In this document: in pieces, positions 1 to 8,128 of the stretch
Numbering within the stretch: the first letter of the stretch is position 1
Layout: every line of letters starts with the position of its first letter
Assembly (NCBI GenBank): GCA_002346545.1
Contig: DEAA01000036.1
Span: 1-47,312, forward strand
Source: Acidobacteria bacterium UBA2994
GTDB lineage: Bacteria; Acidobacteriota; Vicinamibacteria; Vicinamibacterales; UBA8438
Length of the DNA: 47,312 nucleotides
Direction of reading: 5' to 3'
Position numbers and translations under genes: made by a program
Notes under the pieces: generated by a model
Seen by the model: only the letters and a program-made list of their open reading frames with translations
Told to the model about the DNA's origin: nothing
Databases searched by the model: none

Positions 1-576
1 GACGGAATCCAGATTAATCCGCTTCCGATGCGGACCCTGCAGCGGGACAACATCGCCGAGGTGCACTTCGATGACGTTCGGCTCGGGCCCGACGCTGTCT
101 TGGGAAAGCCTGGCCGGGGCTTCCCGATCCTCGGCGCGGCTCTCGACACTGGCCGCTTTTCGGTGGCGGCGCGGTGTATCGGTCAGGCGCAGCGCGCGGT
201 CGATCTTTCCTTGCCCTACGCTCGCGAGCGGGAGGCTTTCGGGCAGCCGATCGGCGAGTTCCAGATGGTGCAACAGAAGATCGCCGACATGATCTGCCGG
301 ACCGAGGCGGCGCGAGCGCTGGTCTATCGTCTAGGACGAATGAAAGACGCGGGGCTCGAACGCTGCTCCATGGAGGCGTCGATGGCGAAGCTGATGGCGA
401 GTGAGGCAGCCACGCAGAACGCACTCGACGCTATCCAGATCTTCGGTGGCTACGGATTTTCGTCAGAGTATGAGGTGGGACGGTTGCTCCTCGAAGCGAA
501 GACACTCGAGGTTGGAGAGGGAACCAGCGAGCTCCATCGCAAGCTGATCGCGGAGTTTGGTTTGGGGCTGCGCTGA
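1..576 (+). CDS. Acyl-CoA dehydrogenase, C-terminal part (5' end outside window)
   Basis: The reading frame is open from the first base, so this is the 3' portion (about 191 residues) of a larger gene. It matches the C-terminal helical domain of FAD-dependent acyl-CoA dehydrogenases, which put a 2,3-double bond into acyl-CoA esters. Visible hallmarks are the FGGYGF segment and the terminal VGEGTSELHRKLIAEFG stretch, the family's 'YEGTSEIQR' motif that carries the catalytic glutamate. That glutamate is present here, unlike in the second dehydrogenase of the window at 12120. Substrate cannot be told. No gene follows closely, so it is probably the last gene of its operon. Confidence 0.93.
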   Translation, partial: DGIQINPLPMRTLQRDNIAEVHFDDVRLGPDAVLGKPGRGFPILGAALDTGRFSVAARCIGQAQRAVDLSLPYAREREAFGQPIGEFQMVQQKIADMICRTEAARALVYRLGRMKDAGLERCSMEASMAKLMASEAATQNALDAIQIFGGYGFSSEYEVGRLLLEAKTLEVGEGTSELHRKLIAEFGLGLR

Positions 577-586
577 CAGCGGCTAG

Positions 587-817
587 GCGGCGGGCGGCTC
601 ACCCTCTTGGACCGCCTTCGCCGCGATCGATTGGTTGGCCACACGGACCCGGTTCGCACACGTTGTCCTCGACCACCCGCTCGAGCATTCCCGATTCACG
701 AAGGTTGATGTGCTTTCGTCCCCGCACTGTGGCCAGTATTTCTGGGCGCAGTCGCTCGCCAAGCCCAATGATGACGTCGTGGCCTGGCTGGCTGCCGCCT
801 ATCGCCAGAGCAGCTGA
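587..817 (+). other. Possible relic coding segment with no recognisable start
   Basis: The 285-base gap between the dehydrogenase and the next gene holds an open frame from 587 to a stop at 815-817. Its codons show the G/C-rich third positions of the neighbours, and it reads well over about 60 residues (for example VVLDHPLEHSRF and SPHCGQYFWAQSLAKP). There is no ATG or GTG; a TTG at 635 is the only candidate start, with no clear ribosome site. I do not recognise a family. It may be the 3' remnant of a decayed gene, or chance. Confidence 0.22.
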
Positions 818-861
818 CCTGTCCCCCCGGTCCCCCACCCGCGCCGTGGTACGATCCCGGC

Positions 862-1392
862 ATGATCCGATTCGGTCTGGTAAGCGCCGCCCTGTCTCTG
901 CTCTATCCGACGGTGGCATTCGCGCAGCCGACCCTGCGCTATGAGACGCCGACGGAATGGACCGAGTCGCCCTCTCGGTCGCCGATGCGAGTCACCCAGT
1001 TCATCCTGCCACGGGTACCGGGAGATCCGGAGGACGCGGAACTGGTGGTCTTTTACTTTGGCGGCGCGGGCGGAAGTGTCGACGCGAACCTTCAGCGCTG
1101 GATCGGGCAGATGGAACAGCCTGACGGCCGCTCCTCGTTCGAGGCGGCGGCGACCATCGGCTTCGATGCCGATGGTCTGGCGGTGACGCTGCTCGAGGTG
1201 CCAGGGACCTATGTGGCGGCTGTCCGACCCGGCTCGACCGAGCGCTTCAACAAGCCGGACTACCGACTGATGGCGGCCGTCGTCGAATCACCCGCTGGCC
1301 CGTATTTCTTCAAGCTCGTCGGACCCGACCGCACTGTGGAGCGGTGGGACGAGGTGTTCACGTCGTTTCTCAGGAACGTGCGCGTCGAATGA
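862..1392 (+). CDS. Exported hypothetical protein, 176 aa
   Basis: Residues 1-22 form a typical Sec signal peptide ending in AFA, with mature protein starting around QPTLRYETP. The rest is a compact, probably beta-rich domain without transmembrane segments: an RVTQFILPRVPGD strand, an ELVVFYFGGAGGSVDANLQRWIGQ segment and a late PYFFKLVGPDRTVERW segment. I have an impression of similar exported proteins in Acidobacteria and related genomes but know no function. The gene starts at ATG 862 and ends five bases before the degenerate YjbQ gene, so the two may once have shared a transcript. Periplasmic location is inferred. Confidence 0.72.
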   Translation: MIRFGLVSAALSLLYPTVAFAQPTLRYETPTEWTESPSRSPMRVTQFILPRVPGDPEDAELVVFYFGGAGGSVDANLQRWIGQMEQPDGRSSFEAAATIGFDADGLAVTLLEVPGTYVAAVRPGSTERFNKPDYRLMAAVVESPAGPYFFKLVGPDRTVERWDEVFTSFLRNVRVE

Positions 1393-1396
1393 TCGA

Positions 1397-1812
1397 ATGA
1401 TCGCAATCCGGCGAAAGAAGGTGGACACCTCGAGGCAGGACGATGTCCACGATTTCACGAAGGTGGTCGGTCGGATCGTGGTTGGGTCCGGGTGTTGGTT
1501 CGGCTTGGCGACGGTGAGCATTGTCGGCTCCACCGTGGCCCTGACCACCATCGAGTATGAGCCGGGCGCGGTTGCCGACTTCAACGGTCTGTTTGAGACC
1601 CTGGCGCCTCCGGACGTGCACGATGCTTATCACGAACGCTGGAGCGACGACAACGGGTCCAGCCACGTGCGCGCGGCGCTTGTGGGGCCATCGCTCAGCT
1701 GCCGTTCGAAGACGTTCAGCTCATGCTGGGTACGTGGCAAGAGATCATCCGCTTCGAATGTGACACTCGACTTCGCCAGCAACCATTGGGCGTACAGGTG
1801 ATGGGCGAGTAG
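1397..1812 (+). pseudogene. YjbQ/UPF0047 (secondary thiamine-phosphate synthase-like) gene, frameshifted
   Basis: The first part reads as a YjbQ/UPF0047 protein: GLATVSIVGSTVALTTIEYEPG, then an ERWSDDNGSSHVRAALVGPSL core. Near 1697 homology leaves this frame and continues in the next one as LPFEDVQLMLGTWQEIIRFE and on to QVMGE, ending at the TAG at 1810-1812. A one-base loss (or two-base gain) around 1697-1699 explains this. The usual GHSHVR histidine pair is also altered to GSSHVR, which supports real decay rather than a read error. The family has about 135-140 residues, and the two parts together fit that length. The intact protein would be cytoplasmic; its in vivo role is poorly defined. 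Confidence 0.8.
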
Positions 1813-1825
1813 GCTGGGCGCGAGC

Positions 1826-3142
1826 ATGCTCGATTTTCAGAAATACACGCTGGACAACGGTCTCGATGTCATCCTCCATGAGGACCACCGGTGTCCGATC
1901 GTGGCGGTCAACCTGTGGTATCACGTCGGGTCCAAGAATGAGCGGCCCGGGCGCACGGGATTGGCGCACCTGTTCGAGCACTTGATGTTCGAGGGGTCCG
2001 CGCACCACGACAGCGGGTTCTTCGAGCCGCTGCAAAAGGCGGGCGGCGCCCTCAACGGGTCGACTAACTGCGACCGCACCAACTACTGGGAGGTGGTGCC
2101 GGCCGAGGCGCTGGAGCTCGCCCTCTGGTTGGAGTCTGATCGGATGGGGCACCTCTTGCCGGCTTTGACCCAGGAGAAGTTCGACAACCAACGGGATGTC
2201 GTTATTAACGAGCGGCGGCAGCGCTACGAGAACCGGCCCTACGGGATGGTGTCGATGGCCCTGATGGCCGCGTTGTTTCCGCCCGCTCATCCCTATCACT
2301 GGACCACCATCGGCGAAACCGCGGATCTGCGGGCCGCCACCCTCGATGATGCTCGCGATTTCTTCGAGCGCTACTACCATCCTGCCAACGCGTCGCTGAC
2401 GGTGGCTGGCGACATCGACCCCGACGCGACCCTGGCGCTCGCGCAGCGGTACTTCTCCCCGCTGCCGACGGCCGCCGAGCCGCCGACGCTGACGCCACCT
2501 TTTGACCAGAACTCATTCGACGCCGAGTTGGGCAGGCGTCTCCTGCTCGAGGACCGGGTGGAGCTGCCTCGTCTCTACCTGGCCTGGCGGACCCCGGCGC
2601 TCTTTGCTGCGGGAGATGCGGGACTCGACATGTTGGCGGAGGTACTGAGCGGCGGCAAGACTTCCCGCCTGTATCGGCGCCTGGTCCACGAAGAACGCGT
2701 GGCCACCGACGTTTCAGCCGTGCAGGGCTCGCGCGAGCTGGACGGGTGGTTCTCGATCACCGCCACCGCCGCGCCGGGGCGACGGCTGACCGAGCTTGAT
2801 GAGATCATCGGCGAAGAGCTCGGGCGTCTCGTGGCGGATGGGCCGACCGACGATGAGATCGAGCGGGGATTGGCCCAGGTGGATGCGCAATTTGTGTATC
2901 GGCTACAGACTGTTGGAGGGTTCAACGGCCGGTCTGATCAGTTAAACGCCTACAACGTCTACACCGGCGATCCGGGCTTCATGTCGAGGGATCGTGCGAG
3001 GTACTCGGATTCTACGCCGGCGGCGGTGCGGATGCTGGCCGATCGCTGGCTGACGTCGTCCGGCCGCGTTGCGCTGAGCGTCGTGCCCGAGGGCGCGGCA
3101 GCGGATGCGTTGCACGGCTCGATCCCGGCGGTAGTGTCGTGA
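1826..3142 (+). CDS. M16 family zinc metalloprotease, catalytic subunit
   Basis: This is a 438-residue pitrilysin/mitochondrial-processing-peptidase type (M16) protease. The inverted zinc motif HLFEH is at residues 48-52, and the third zinc ligand is the glutamate of VINERRQ near residue 129, about 77 residues later as in the family. The N-terminal peptidase half is followed by the M16 C-terminal half, with GGKTSRLYRRLV around residues 278-290. I see no signal peptide, so it may be cytoplasmic, although many relatives are periplasmic. It shares a 4-base GTGA overlap with the next gene, a non-catalytic M16 partner, so the two probably form a heterodimer. The likely substrates are short peptides. 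Confidence 0.94.
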   Translation: MLDFQKYTLDNGLDVILHEDHRCPIVAVNLWYHVGSKNERPGRTGLAHLFEHLMFEGSAHHDSGFFEPLQKAGGALNGSTNCDRTNYWEVVPAEALELALWLESDRMGHLLPALTQEKFDNQRDVVINERRQRYENRPYGMVSMALMAALFPPAHPYHWTTIGETADLRAATLDDARDFFERYYHPANASLTVAGDIDPDATLALAQRYFSPLPTAAEPPTLTPPFDQNSFDAELGRRLLLEDRVELPRLYLAWRTPALFAAGDAGLDMLAEVLSGGKTSRLYRRLVHEERVATDVSAVQGSRELDGWFSITATAAPGRRLTELDEIIGEELGRLVADGPTDDEIERGLAQVDAQFVYRLQTVGGFNGRSDQLNAYNVYTGDPGFMSRDRARYSDSTPAAVRMLADRWLTSSGRVALSVVPEGAAADALHGSIPAVVS

Positions 3143-4512
3143 CCACTGCGGTAGACCGCACACGGCTGCCCGTGCCAGGCAATCCGCCCTTGGTCCGTTT
3201 CCCGTCGGCCAGGGTTGCACGTCTACCTTCGGGTTTGGGCCTCCGCACGGTCGAGCATCCCGGCCCGCCGGTCGTGACCTGTGCGTTGAGTGTGCCGGTC
3301 GGGTCAGCGTCTGATCCCGTTGACCATCCCGGCCTTGTAGCGCTCACGGCGGACCTCTTCGACGACGGGAGCGTTAAGCGACCGTCGCTGGAACTCCACG
3401 GGGCGCTCGATCGGATCGGTGCCAGGCTGGGGACCGAGGTCGGCACCGACTCGACGACCGTTTCGCTGACGACGCTTAGCCAATACGCCGTCGAGGGCCT
3501 GCGGTTGCTGGCTGAGATCGTTTCTCAGCCCCGCTTCGACCCCCTCGACGTAGAGCGGGTGCGCGACCTCCGCCGCAGCCGTCTCCGACAACTGAAGACC
3601 GTGCCAGGCGCAGTCGCGGACCGCCTGTTTCTTGAGACGATCTTCGGTCCGCATCCCTACGGCCATCTGGGTCTCGGCACCGACGAGGCGCTCGCGTCCA
3701 TGGCGGCCGGGCTGGTGCGCGACTTCCATGGGGAAGCGTTCCGCCTCGGACCGGCAACCCTAGTCGTAGTAGGGGCGCTGTCGCATGAGGAGGCGGCGTC
3801 GGTGGCGGCCAAGGCCTTCACCGACGTGCCGGCGGTTCCCGCGACAACGGTCGTCGTTGATGCGGCGGCCGTCCCGGCGCCGCCCGCGCCGGCGGGCCGT
3901 CTGTTCGTCGTCGATCGGCCAGGCGCCGTGCAGACCGAGCTGCGCATCGGTCATCTGGGTGTCCGGCGGTTGACGCCGGACTATCACGCATTGCTTGCGC
4001 TCAATATGGTGCTGGGCGGGCAGTTCACCAGCCGGTTAAACCAGCGCCTTCGGGAAGATCGGGGCTATACCTACGGCGTTAGGACGTCGTTCGATTGCCG
4101 ACGAGCGCCCGGTCCCTTCTCCATGGACGGGAGTGTCCAGTCAGATGCGACGGTCGAGACCGTGACGGAAGTACTGGGTGAGATGTCCGGTATTGGTCGA
4201 GACCGACCGGTGACGGCTGACGAGCTAGCGCTGGCTAGAGCGGCACTGACGCGGGGGTTCGCGCGCGGGTTTGAGACCGCGGGGCAAGTGGCCCGGGGGC
4301 TGACCCGCCTTCTGATCCAGCAATTGCCGCCAGACTACTACGACACTTTCGTGCCCCTGGTCGCAGGGGTTGACGAGGCCGCCGTGACCGAGGCGGCTCT
4401 GACCCACCTCCGGCCGGAAGAGGCCGTCGTGGTCGCGGTCGGGCCGGTCGAGCAGTTTGGCGCCGGGCTCGAGACGCTTGGACTCGGGCCGCTTCAGGTT
4501 GTCGACGCCTAA
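3139..4512 (+). CDS. M16 family peptidase-like protein, non-catalytic subunit
   Basis: A 457-residue M16 paralogue that starts at GTG 3139, overlapping the stop of the catalytic gene. The HxxEH zinc motif is absent: the equivalent place reads LVALTADLFDDGS. The overall M16 architecture is kept, including the C-terminal LGGQFTSRLNQRLREDRGYTYG segment, whose R/Y pair contacts substrate in this family. Bacterial M16B proteases commonly pair an active chain with such an R/Y-bearing inactive chain to form the chamber. Translational coupling implies equal production of the two chains. No signal peptide is evident. Confidence 0.92.
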   Translation: MTTAVDRTRLPVPGNPPLVRFPSARVARLPSGLGLRTVEHPGPPVVTCALSVPVGSASDPVDHPGLVALTADLFDDGSVKRPSLELHGALDRIGARLGTEVGTDSTTVSLTTLSQYAVEGLRLLAEIVSQPRFDPLDVERVRDLRRSRLRQLKTVPGAVADRLFLETIFGPHPYGHLGLGTDEALASMAAGLVRDFHGEAFRLGPATLVVVGALSHEEAASVAAKAFTDVPAVPATTVVVDAAAVPAPPAPAGRLFVVDRPGAVQTELRIGHLGVRRLTPDYHALLALNMVLGGQFTSRLNQRLREDRGYTYGVRTSFDCRRAPGPFSMDGSVQSDATVETVTEVLGEMSGIGRDRPVTADELALARAALTRGFARGFETAGQVARGLTRLLIQQLPPDYYDTFVPLVAGVDEAAVTEAALTHLRPEEAVVVAVGPVEQFGAGLETLGLGPLQVVDA

Positions 4513-4542
4513 TTCGCGCCATAATCTGGTCTGGTCTCAGGC

Positions 4543-4794
4543 ATGCAGGCCATTCGCTTTCACGAGCACGGCGGCATTGATGTCCTGAAGCTGGAGGACA
4601 TTCCAGATCCCTCTCCCGTGCCAGGAGAGGGACTGGTCGAGGTGCGGACCTGTGCCCTCAACTATCTCGCTTTCTGGCAGCGCCGGGGTATCCACGGGGT
4701 CCGTCTTCCGCATATCGTCAGCAGCGACATCGCCGGGGTCGTGCGCCGAGCCCAGTTCGGCAAGGGCTTGCTCGACGTTGGGGAAAGCCGTTGA
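4543..4794 (+). pseudogene. Zinc-type alcohol dehydrogenase/quinone oxidoreductase remnant with internal deletion
   Basis: The first roughly 67 residues match the N-terminus of MDR-superfamily alcohol dehydrogenases (MQAIRFHEHGGIDVLKLED, then VEVRTCALNYLAFWQRRG and a SSDIAGVV segment). The next residues, RAQFGKGLLDVG, resemble the extreme C-terminus of the same family (usually 'xxFGKVVL'). The intact enzyme is about 330 residues, so some 240-250 residues, including the whole Rossmann domain, appear to have been removed in frame. The 83-residue product cannot bind NAD(P). Alternatively it is a genuinely short protein, which I consider unlikely. Confidence 0.72.
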
Positions 4795-4834
4795 GCTGCT
4801 AGCTCTGTCAAGTCTGCTGGGGATCCAGCCGGTC

Positions 4835-5038
4835 ATGAGTCTGACCAGAATAGGAATGAGCGTCGCGGGAGCCGTGGGCATCATTGCGGCCACGCTTGCT
4901 GCGGCGACGATCTGGCTCTTGCTGACCGATCCGGTCACCGTGGCCGATGCGGTGAACGAGCAGGACGTTACCCCGTTCGTGCGCCAGTTGGCGCGCGTCC
5001 TCTATGACGCCGTGATCCGAATCGCCAGATACCTGTAA
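4835..5038 (+). CDS. Small single-pass membrane protein, unknown
   Basis: A 67-residue frame beginning MSLTRIGMSVAG has one strong hydrophobic helix (about residues 8-30, rich in A, I, L and ending IWLLLTDP), then an amphipathic tail containing PFVRQLARVLYDAVIRIARYL. I recognise no family. It lies just after the deleted dehydrogenase and converges with the hydrolase gene, ending 18 bases from that gene's stop. No strong Shine-Dalgarno is seen. It could be a real small inner-membrane protein or a spurious frame; its convincing helix and codon usage favour the former. Confidence 0.45.
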   Translation: MSLTRIGMSVAGAVGIIAATLAAATIWLLLTDPVTVADAVNEQDVTPFVRQLARVLYDAVIRIARYL

Positions 5039-5055
5039 GCGCGCCGTGATGCTCG

Positions 5056-6060
5056 CTACAGGTGGTTCCGCAAGAACGTCACTAGCGCGTACCCATCCAT
5101 CCATTTAAATGGCGCCTTACCGGTGGTGTAGTGGCCGCATGGCAGCACTGTCACATCGTGATTGATGCCTCGCGCCGCGAAGTCGGCAATCAGCTGCTCG
5201 GAGAGTTTGACCGGGAAGGACAGGTCGTAGCGCGCATAGACGAGCAGCACCGAGCGGGTGCCGAGACGGTCGATGTAGGGATGCGGGCTGATCGGGAGCC
5301 AGAGCCGTCGCAGGAGTTCGAGATCGATGGGGCCGTCCAAGCCGGCGCGGACGTGCGCCGTCGACAAGCCCTCCCAGACCACGTCGGCAAAGAACGGGGA
5401 AATGTGATTGAGCGCTGCCGCCCGCACGAGCGGTTCGTGCGCCGCAGCGAGCATGGCGAGACAGGAGCCGAGGCTGGTGCCCAGGATACCGATCCGCTCG
5501 TAGCCCTGTGAGGCCAGCCATCCGATGGCTCGGCGCGCGTCGAGGACGGCCTGCCGGTTGACCTGCAGCGTCCGTCCGATGTTCGGGCTGACGATATAGT
5601 CCGCCCGGACCAACTCCGGCGGCATCCGGCTGTCGTGATACGGAAGGCTCAGTCGGAGCGCGCTGATCCCGACCCGGGCCAGCAGTTGGCACAGGCCCAC
5701 ATGGCCCTCCTCGTCCGAATTCCACTGCGGCAGCACCAACGTCGCCCGACGCGGACTGTCCCCTTGTTCGGCCGGGAAGTAGCGGGCCGCGACAGTGTTG
5801 TTCTCGGCGTGCGGCGTGATCAGTGCGGTCGGGAAGAGGAGGGTGTCGCCGTCCAGCGTATAGTCCTCGCAGGACGGGGCTGAGAACCAGTTCGGATTGG
5901 CGAGCGCGGCATCGGACCAGGCCCTCACCCGTTCATCCGGTGCTCCACCGACGGGAGCCCCGTCGAGCCAGTCGAGTCCCCACTCGAACGGCCGCACCAC
6001 GCGGTTGGTGTCGACAGCGAGCAGCCGGCGTTCCCAGGCGTGGAAGAATCGAGCGATCAT
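5056..6060 (-). CDS. Alpha/beta hydrolase (ABHD18-like)
   Basis: A 334-residue serine hydrolase-fold protein. The nucleophile elbow is GTSLGS with Ser near residue 196. A strand-turn YARYDLSFP supplies the likely acid, and PCGHYTTGK near the C-terminus supplies the histidine, completing a plausible triad. The long N-terminal region (RFFHAWERRL, EWGLDWLDG) and the substrate-cap segment PYHDSRMPPEL resemble proteins annotated as ABHD18-like. There is no signal peptide, so it should be cytoplasmic. Its substrate is unknown; an ester or lipid is a guess from the fold. It is transcribed divergently from the rhodanese gene across a 102-base gap. Confidence 0.85.
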   Translation of the reverse strand: MIARFFHAWERRLLAVDTNRVVRPFEWGLDWLDGAPVGGAPDERVRAWSDAALANPNWFSAPSCEDYTLDGDTLLFPTALITPHAENNTVAARYFPAEQGDSPRRATLVLPQWNSDEEGHVGLCQLLARVGISALRLSLPYHDSRMPPELVRADYIVSPNIGRTLQVNRQAVLDARRAIGWLASQGYERIGILGTSLGSCLAMLAAAHEPLVRAAALNHISPFFADVVWEGLSTAHVRAGLDGPIDLELLRRLWLPISPHPYIDRLGTRSVLLVYARYDLSFPVKLSEQLIADFAARGINHDVTVLPCGHYTTGKAPFKWMDGYALVTFLRNHL

Positions 6061-6162
6061 CCCAAAGCGTCGTCGGCGACCAGCCGACGCATCATCTTAC
6101 TCGTCAGCGCCGTCGACCGCGATGGGGACGGCCAGCGGTCGGCGCCGTTGTAGCATGGGACC

Positions 6163-6612
6163 ATGAGTATGAAACATGTCGGCGTCCAAGAGGCGCGCCA
6201 GATGCAGTCCGAGGGCGGCTACACCTATGTGGATGTCCGCTCCGTGACGGAATACGAACAGGGACATGCCGAGGGAGCCCACAACGTCCCGCTTCTGCAC
6301 CGGGACGCTCAGACTGGGCAGATGGCGCCGAACGTAGATTTCCTGGTAGTCATGCAGGCCAACTACGCCAGTGACGCCAAGCTTCTGATCGGGTGCCAGG
6401 TGGGGGGACGTTCCGCACGGGCTGCGCAGCTGCTTGCCGCCCAGGGCTATACCGACGTCGTCAACGTTAAGGGGGGCTTCGGCGGGTACCGCGATCCGGC
6501 GACCGGGCAGGTCGTCGACGAGGGGTGGGCGCCGGCGGGGCTGCCGGTCGAGAGCGGCGACTCGGACGCGGCCGGATACGAGGCGCTTCGCACGAAAGCA
6601 GGCGGGTCGTAG
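6163..6612 (+). CDS. Rhodanese-like sulfurtransferase, single domain
   Basis: A 149-residue protein with one rhodanese domain. The YVDVRSVTEYEQGHAEGA segment is the CH2A-like motif, and the active-site loop LLIGCQVGGRSARAAQLL places the persulfide-forming cysteine near residue 78. It is followed by GYTDVVNVKGGFGGYRD. There is no export signal. The C-terminal extension after the domain (DEGWAPAGLPVESGD) is common in this subgroup. The likely role is moving sulfane sulfur in the cytoplasm; donor and acceptor are unknown. The start could be ATG 6163 or ATG 6169. It converges on the amidase gene with only a two-base gap. Confidence 0.9.
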   Translation: MSMKHVGVQEARQMQSEGGYTYVDVRSVTEYEQGHAEGAHNVPLLHRDAQTGQMAPNVDFLVVMQANYASDAKLLIGCQVGGRSARAAQLLAAQGYTDVVNVKGGFGGYRDPATGQVVDEGWAPAGLPVESGDSDAAGYEALRTKAGGS

Positions 6613-6614
6613 CG

Positions 6615-7952
6615 CTAGCCGAGGACGGCCTCGCACGCCTCGGCCACCGCCAGGAGTTGGTCGGTCTGATGCCGACGGCCCACCAACTGGAGCCCGACCG
6701 GCAACCCGTCTGGTGTCGTACCGCAGGGAATCGACACGGCGGGATGGCCCGTGGCGTTGAACAGCTGCGTCAGCCGGAGCATGGCGTTCCGGAGCGGCTC
6801 GCGTGTCGCTCCGAAGTCGACCGCCTCCGTGCCGAGCCTGTGGGCGGGGATGGCCAGGGCCGGCAGCGCCAGTGCCGACTGGCCCTTGAGCGCCGCGTCA
6901 ACCGCCGCCGTCAGGACCTGTCGGCCTCGTTCGGCGCGGACGTAGTCCTCGGCCTGTATATACCGACCTAGTTCGAGTCGGAGACGGACCCCCTGCGTGT
7001 AGTCCTCAGGCTGGTGTTCCAGTCCCTCGGCATGCATGGCTGCCGCCTCGGCGAGTACGAGGTGCAGACACACGACGGCGGTATCGGCCGCATGTGCGAT
7101 CGGGGTGTCGGTGACCAGCCAGCCGGCGTCGGTGAGGCGGGTCAGCGCCTGTTCGGTCACCACCCGCACGGACGTATCGAGCAGATCGAAGAAGTACGGC
7201 CTAGGACACCCAAGTCGCCCAGTGGTCGGTTTCCCGAGTATGGGGCTCGGGCTCTTGTCACGGATAGCATGGTAGACGATGCGGGCGTCGGCCACCGAGC
7301 GAGTAAGCGGACCGACGTGGTCGAGGCTTGGCGCCAGCGGGATGACCCCGGCGCAGGTGATCTCGCCAGCCGTGGGTTTGAGTCCGACCAGGCCGCATGC
7401 TGCTGCGGGAATTCTCACCGAGCCCCCGGTGTCGGTGCCGAGCGATGCGAACGCGAGACCCGCGGCGACAGAAACCGCGGACCCGCTGCTCGAACCGCCT
7501 GGTGAGCGCTTCGTATCGAGCGGATGGAGGGTGGGGCCGAACGCCGAGTCCTCGCCGGTCGTGCCGAAGGCGAACTCGTGCAGATTGCAGGTCCCCAGCA
7601 CCACCGCCCCGGCGGCGCGTAGCTTTGCCACGACCGGCGCGTCGTCTGGGCTAGGAGTCCTCGCCGTCAATGCAGACGCTGCCGTGGTCGGCGCTCCGGC
7701 CACCCGGAACAAATCCTTCACCGAGACTGGGATACCGTGCAGCGGACCCCTGTAGTGCCCGTCTGCGATCTCGCGAGCCGCTGTCTCCGCCTCTGCCAGG
7801 GCCTGTTCCGGGAGCAAGGTGGTGAAGGCGTTAAGTGGACTGGCAGCGGCTCGCGCCAGTAATTGCTCGGTCAGCGCGACGGGGGACACCTCACCGCCGG
7901 CTAGCGCCGGCGCCAGTTCACGAATCTGCCGATGATTCCAAGCGTCGCTCAT
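6615..7952 (-). CDS. Amidase (amidase-signature family, AtzE-type)
   Basis: A 445-residue amidase-signature hydrolase. The Ser-cisSer-Lys triad is visible: lysine in PVSVKDLF (about residue 79), cis-serine in SPGGSSSGSA (about 154) and nucleophilic serine in GTDTGGSVRIPA (about 178). The sequence is like the GatA/AtzE branch. Its start overlaps, as ATGA, the stop of a 59-residue AtzG-like gene; such small subunits form heteromers with AtzE-type amidases. No GatB or GatC is present nearby, so a role in tRNA-dependent amidation is unlikely. It is the last gene of a minus-strand operon. The substrate, some amide, is not determined by sequence. Confidence 0.92.
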   Translation of the reverse strand: MSDAWNHRQIRELAPALAGGEVSPVALTEQLLARAAASPLNAFTTLLPEQALAEAETAAREIADGHYRGPLHGIPVSVKDLFRVAGAPTTAASALTARTPSPDDAPVVAKLRAAGAVVLGTCNLHEFAFGTTGEDSAFGPTLHPLDTKRSPGGSSSGSAVSVAAGLAFASLGTDTGGSVRIPAAACGLVGLKPTAGEITCAGVIPLAPSLDHVGPLTRSVADARIVYHAIRDKSPSPILGKPTTGRLGCPRPYFFDLLDTSVRVVTEQALTRLTDAGWLVTDTPIAHAADTAVVCLHLVLAEAAAMHAEGLEHQPEDYTQGVRLRLELGRYIQAEDYVRAERGRQVLTAAVDAALKGQSALALPALAIPAHRLGTEAVDFGATREPLRNAMLRLTQLFNATGHPAVSIPCGTTPDGLPVGLQLVGRRHQTDQLLAVAEACEAVLG

Positions 7953-8128
7953 TGGGAGCCTGCCCGGGAGGGCGGGTCCTCATGCACGCCCGCGGCTCGC
8001 TGGTTCCACTCGGCGGCGCGGAGGGTTGCGGTCGCCTTCGCCAGCGCGCGGAGTAGCGGTGTGAGGTCTTCGAGTCTGCGTCGTTGGGCGTCGGTCTCCG
8101 CCGCCGAGAGCCATTCGTCGACCGTCAT
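7949..8128 (-). CDS. AtzG-like (DUF4089-type) small amidase partner, 59 aa
   Basis: A short gene that fits exactly between its neighbours: its ATG (8128) overlaps the methyltransferase stop and its stop overlaps the amidase ATG, both as ATGA. The protein begins MTVDEWLSAAETDAQRRRLE, continues with LTPLLRALAKATATLRAAEW and ends in a proline- and serine-rich tail. A short helical protein just before an AtzE-type amidase matches the AtzG/DUF4089 pattern, in which the small subunit is GatC-like and stabilises the amidase. The family call rests on size, position and helical pattern rather than a firm motif. Confidence 0.78.
   Translation of the reverse strand: MTVDEWLSAAETDAQRRRLEDLTPLLRALAKATATLRAAEWNQRAAGVHEDPPSRAGSQ

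Noticed and set aside
4537..4938. Long minus-strand frame over the dehydrogenase remnant
   Set aside because: It is the reverse shadow of the dehydrogenase and small membrane protein frames.
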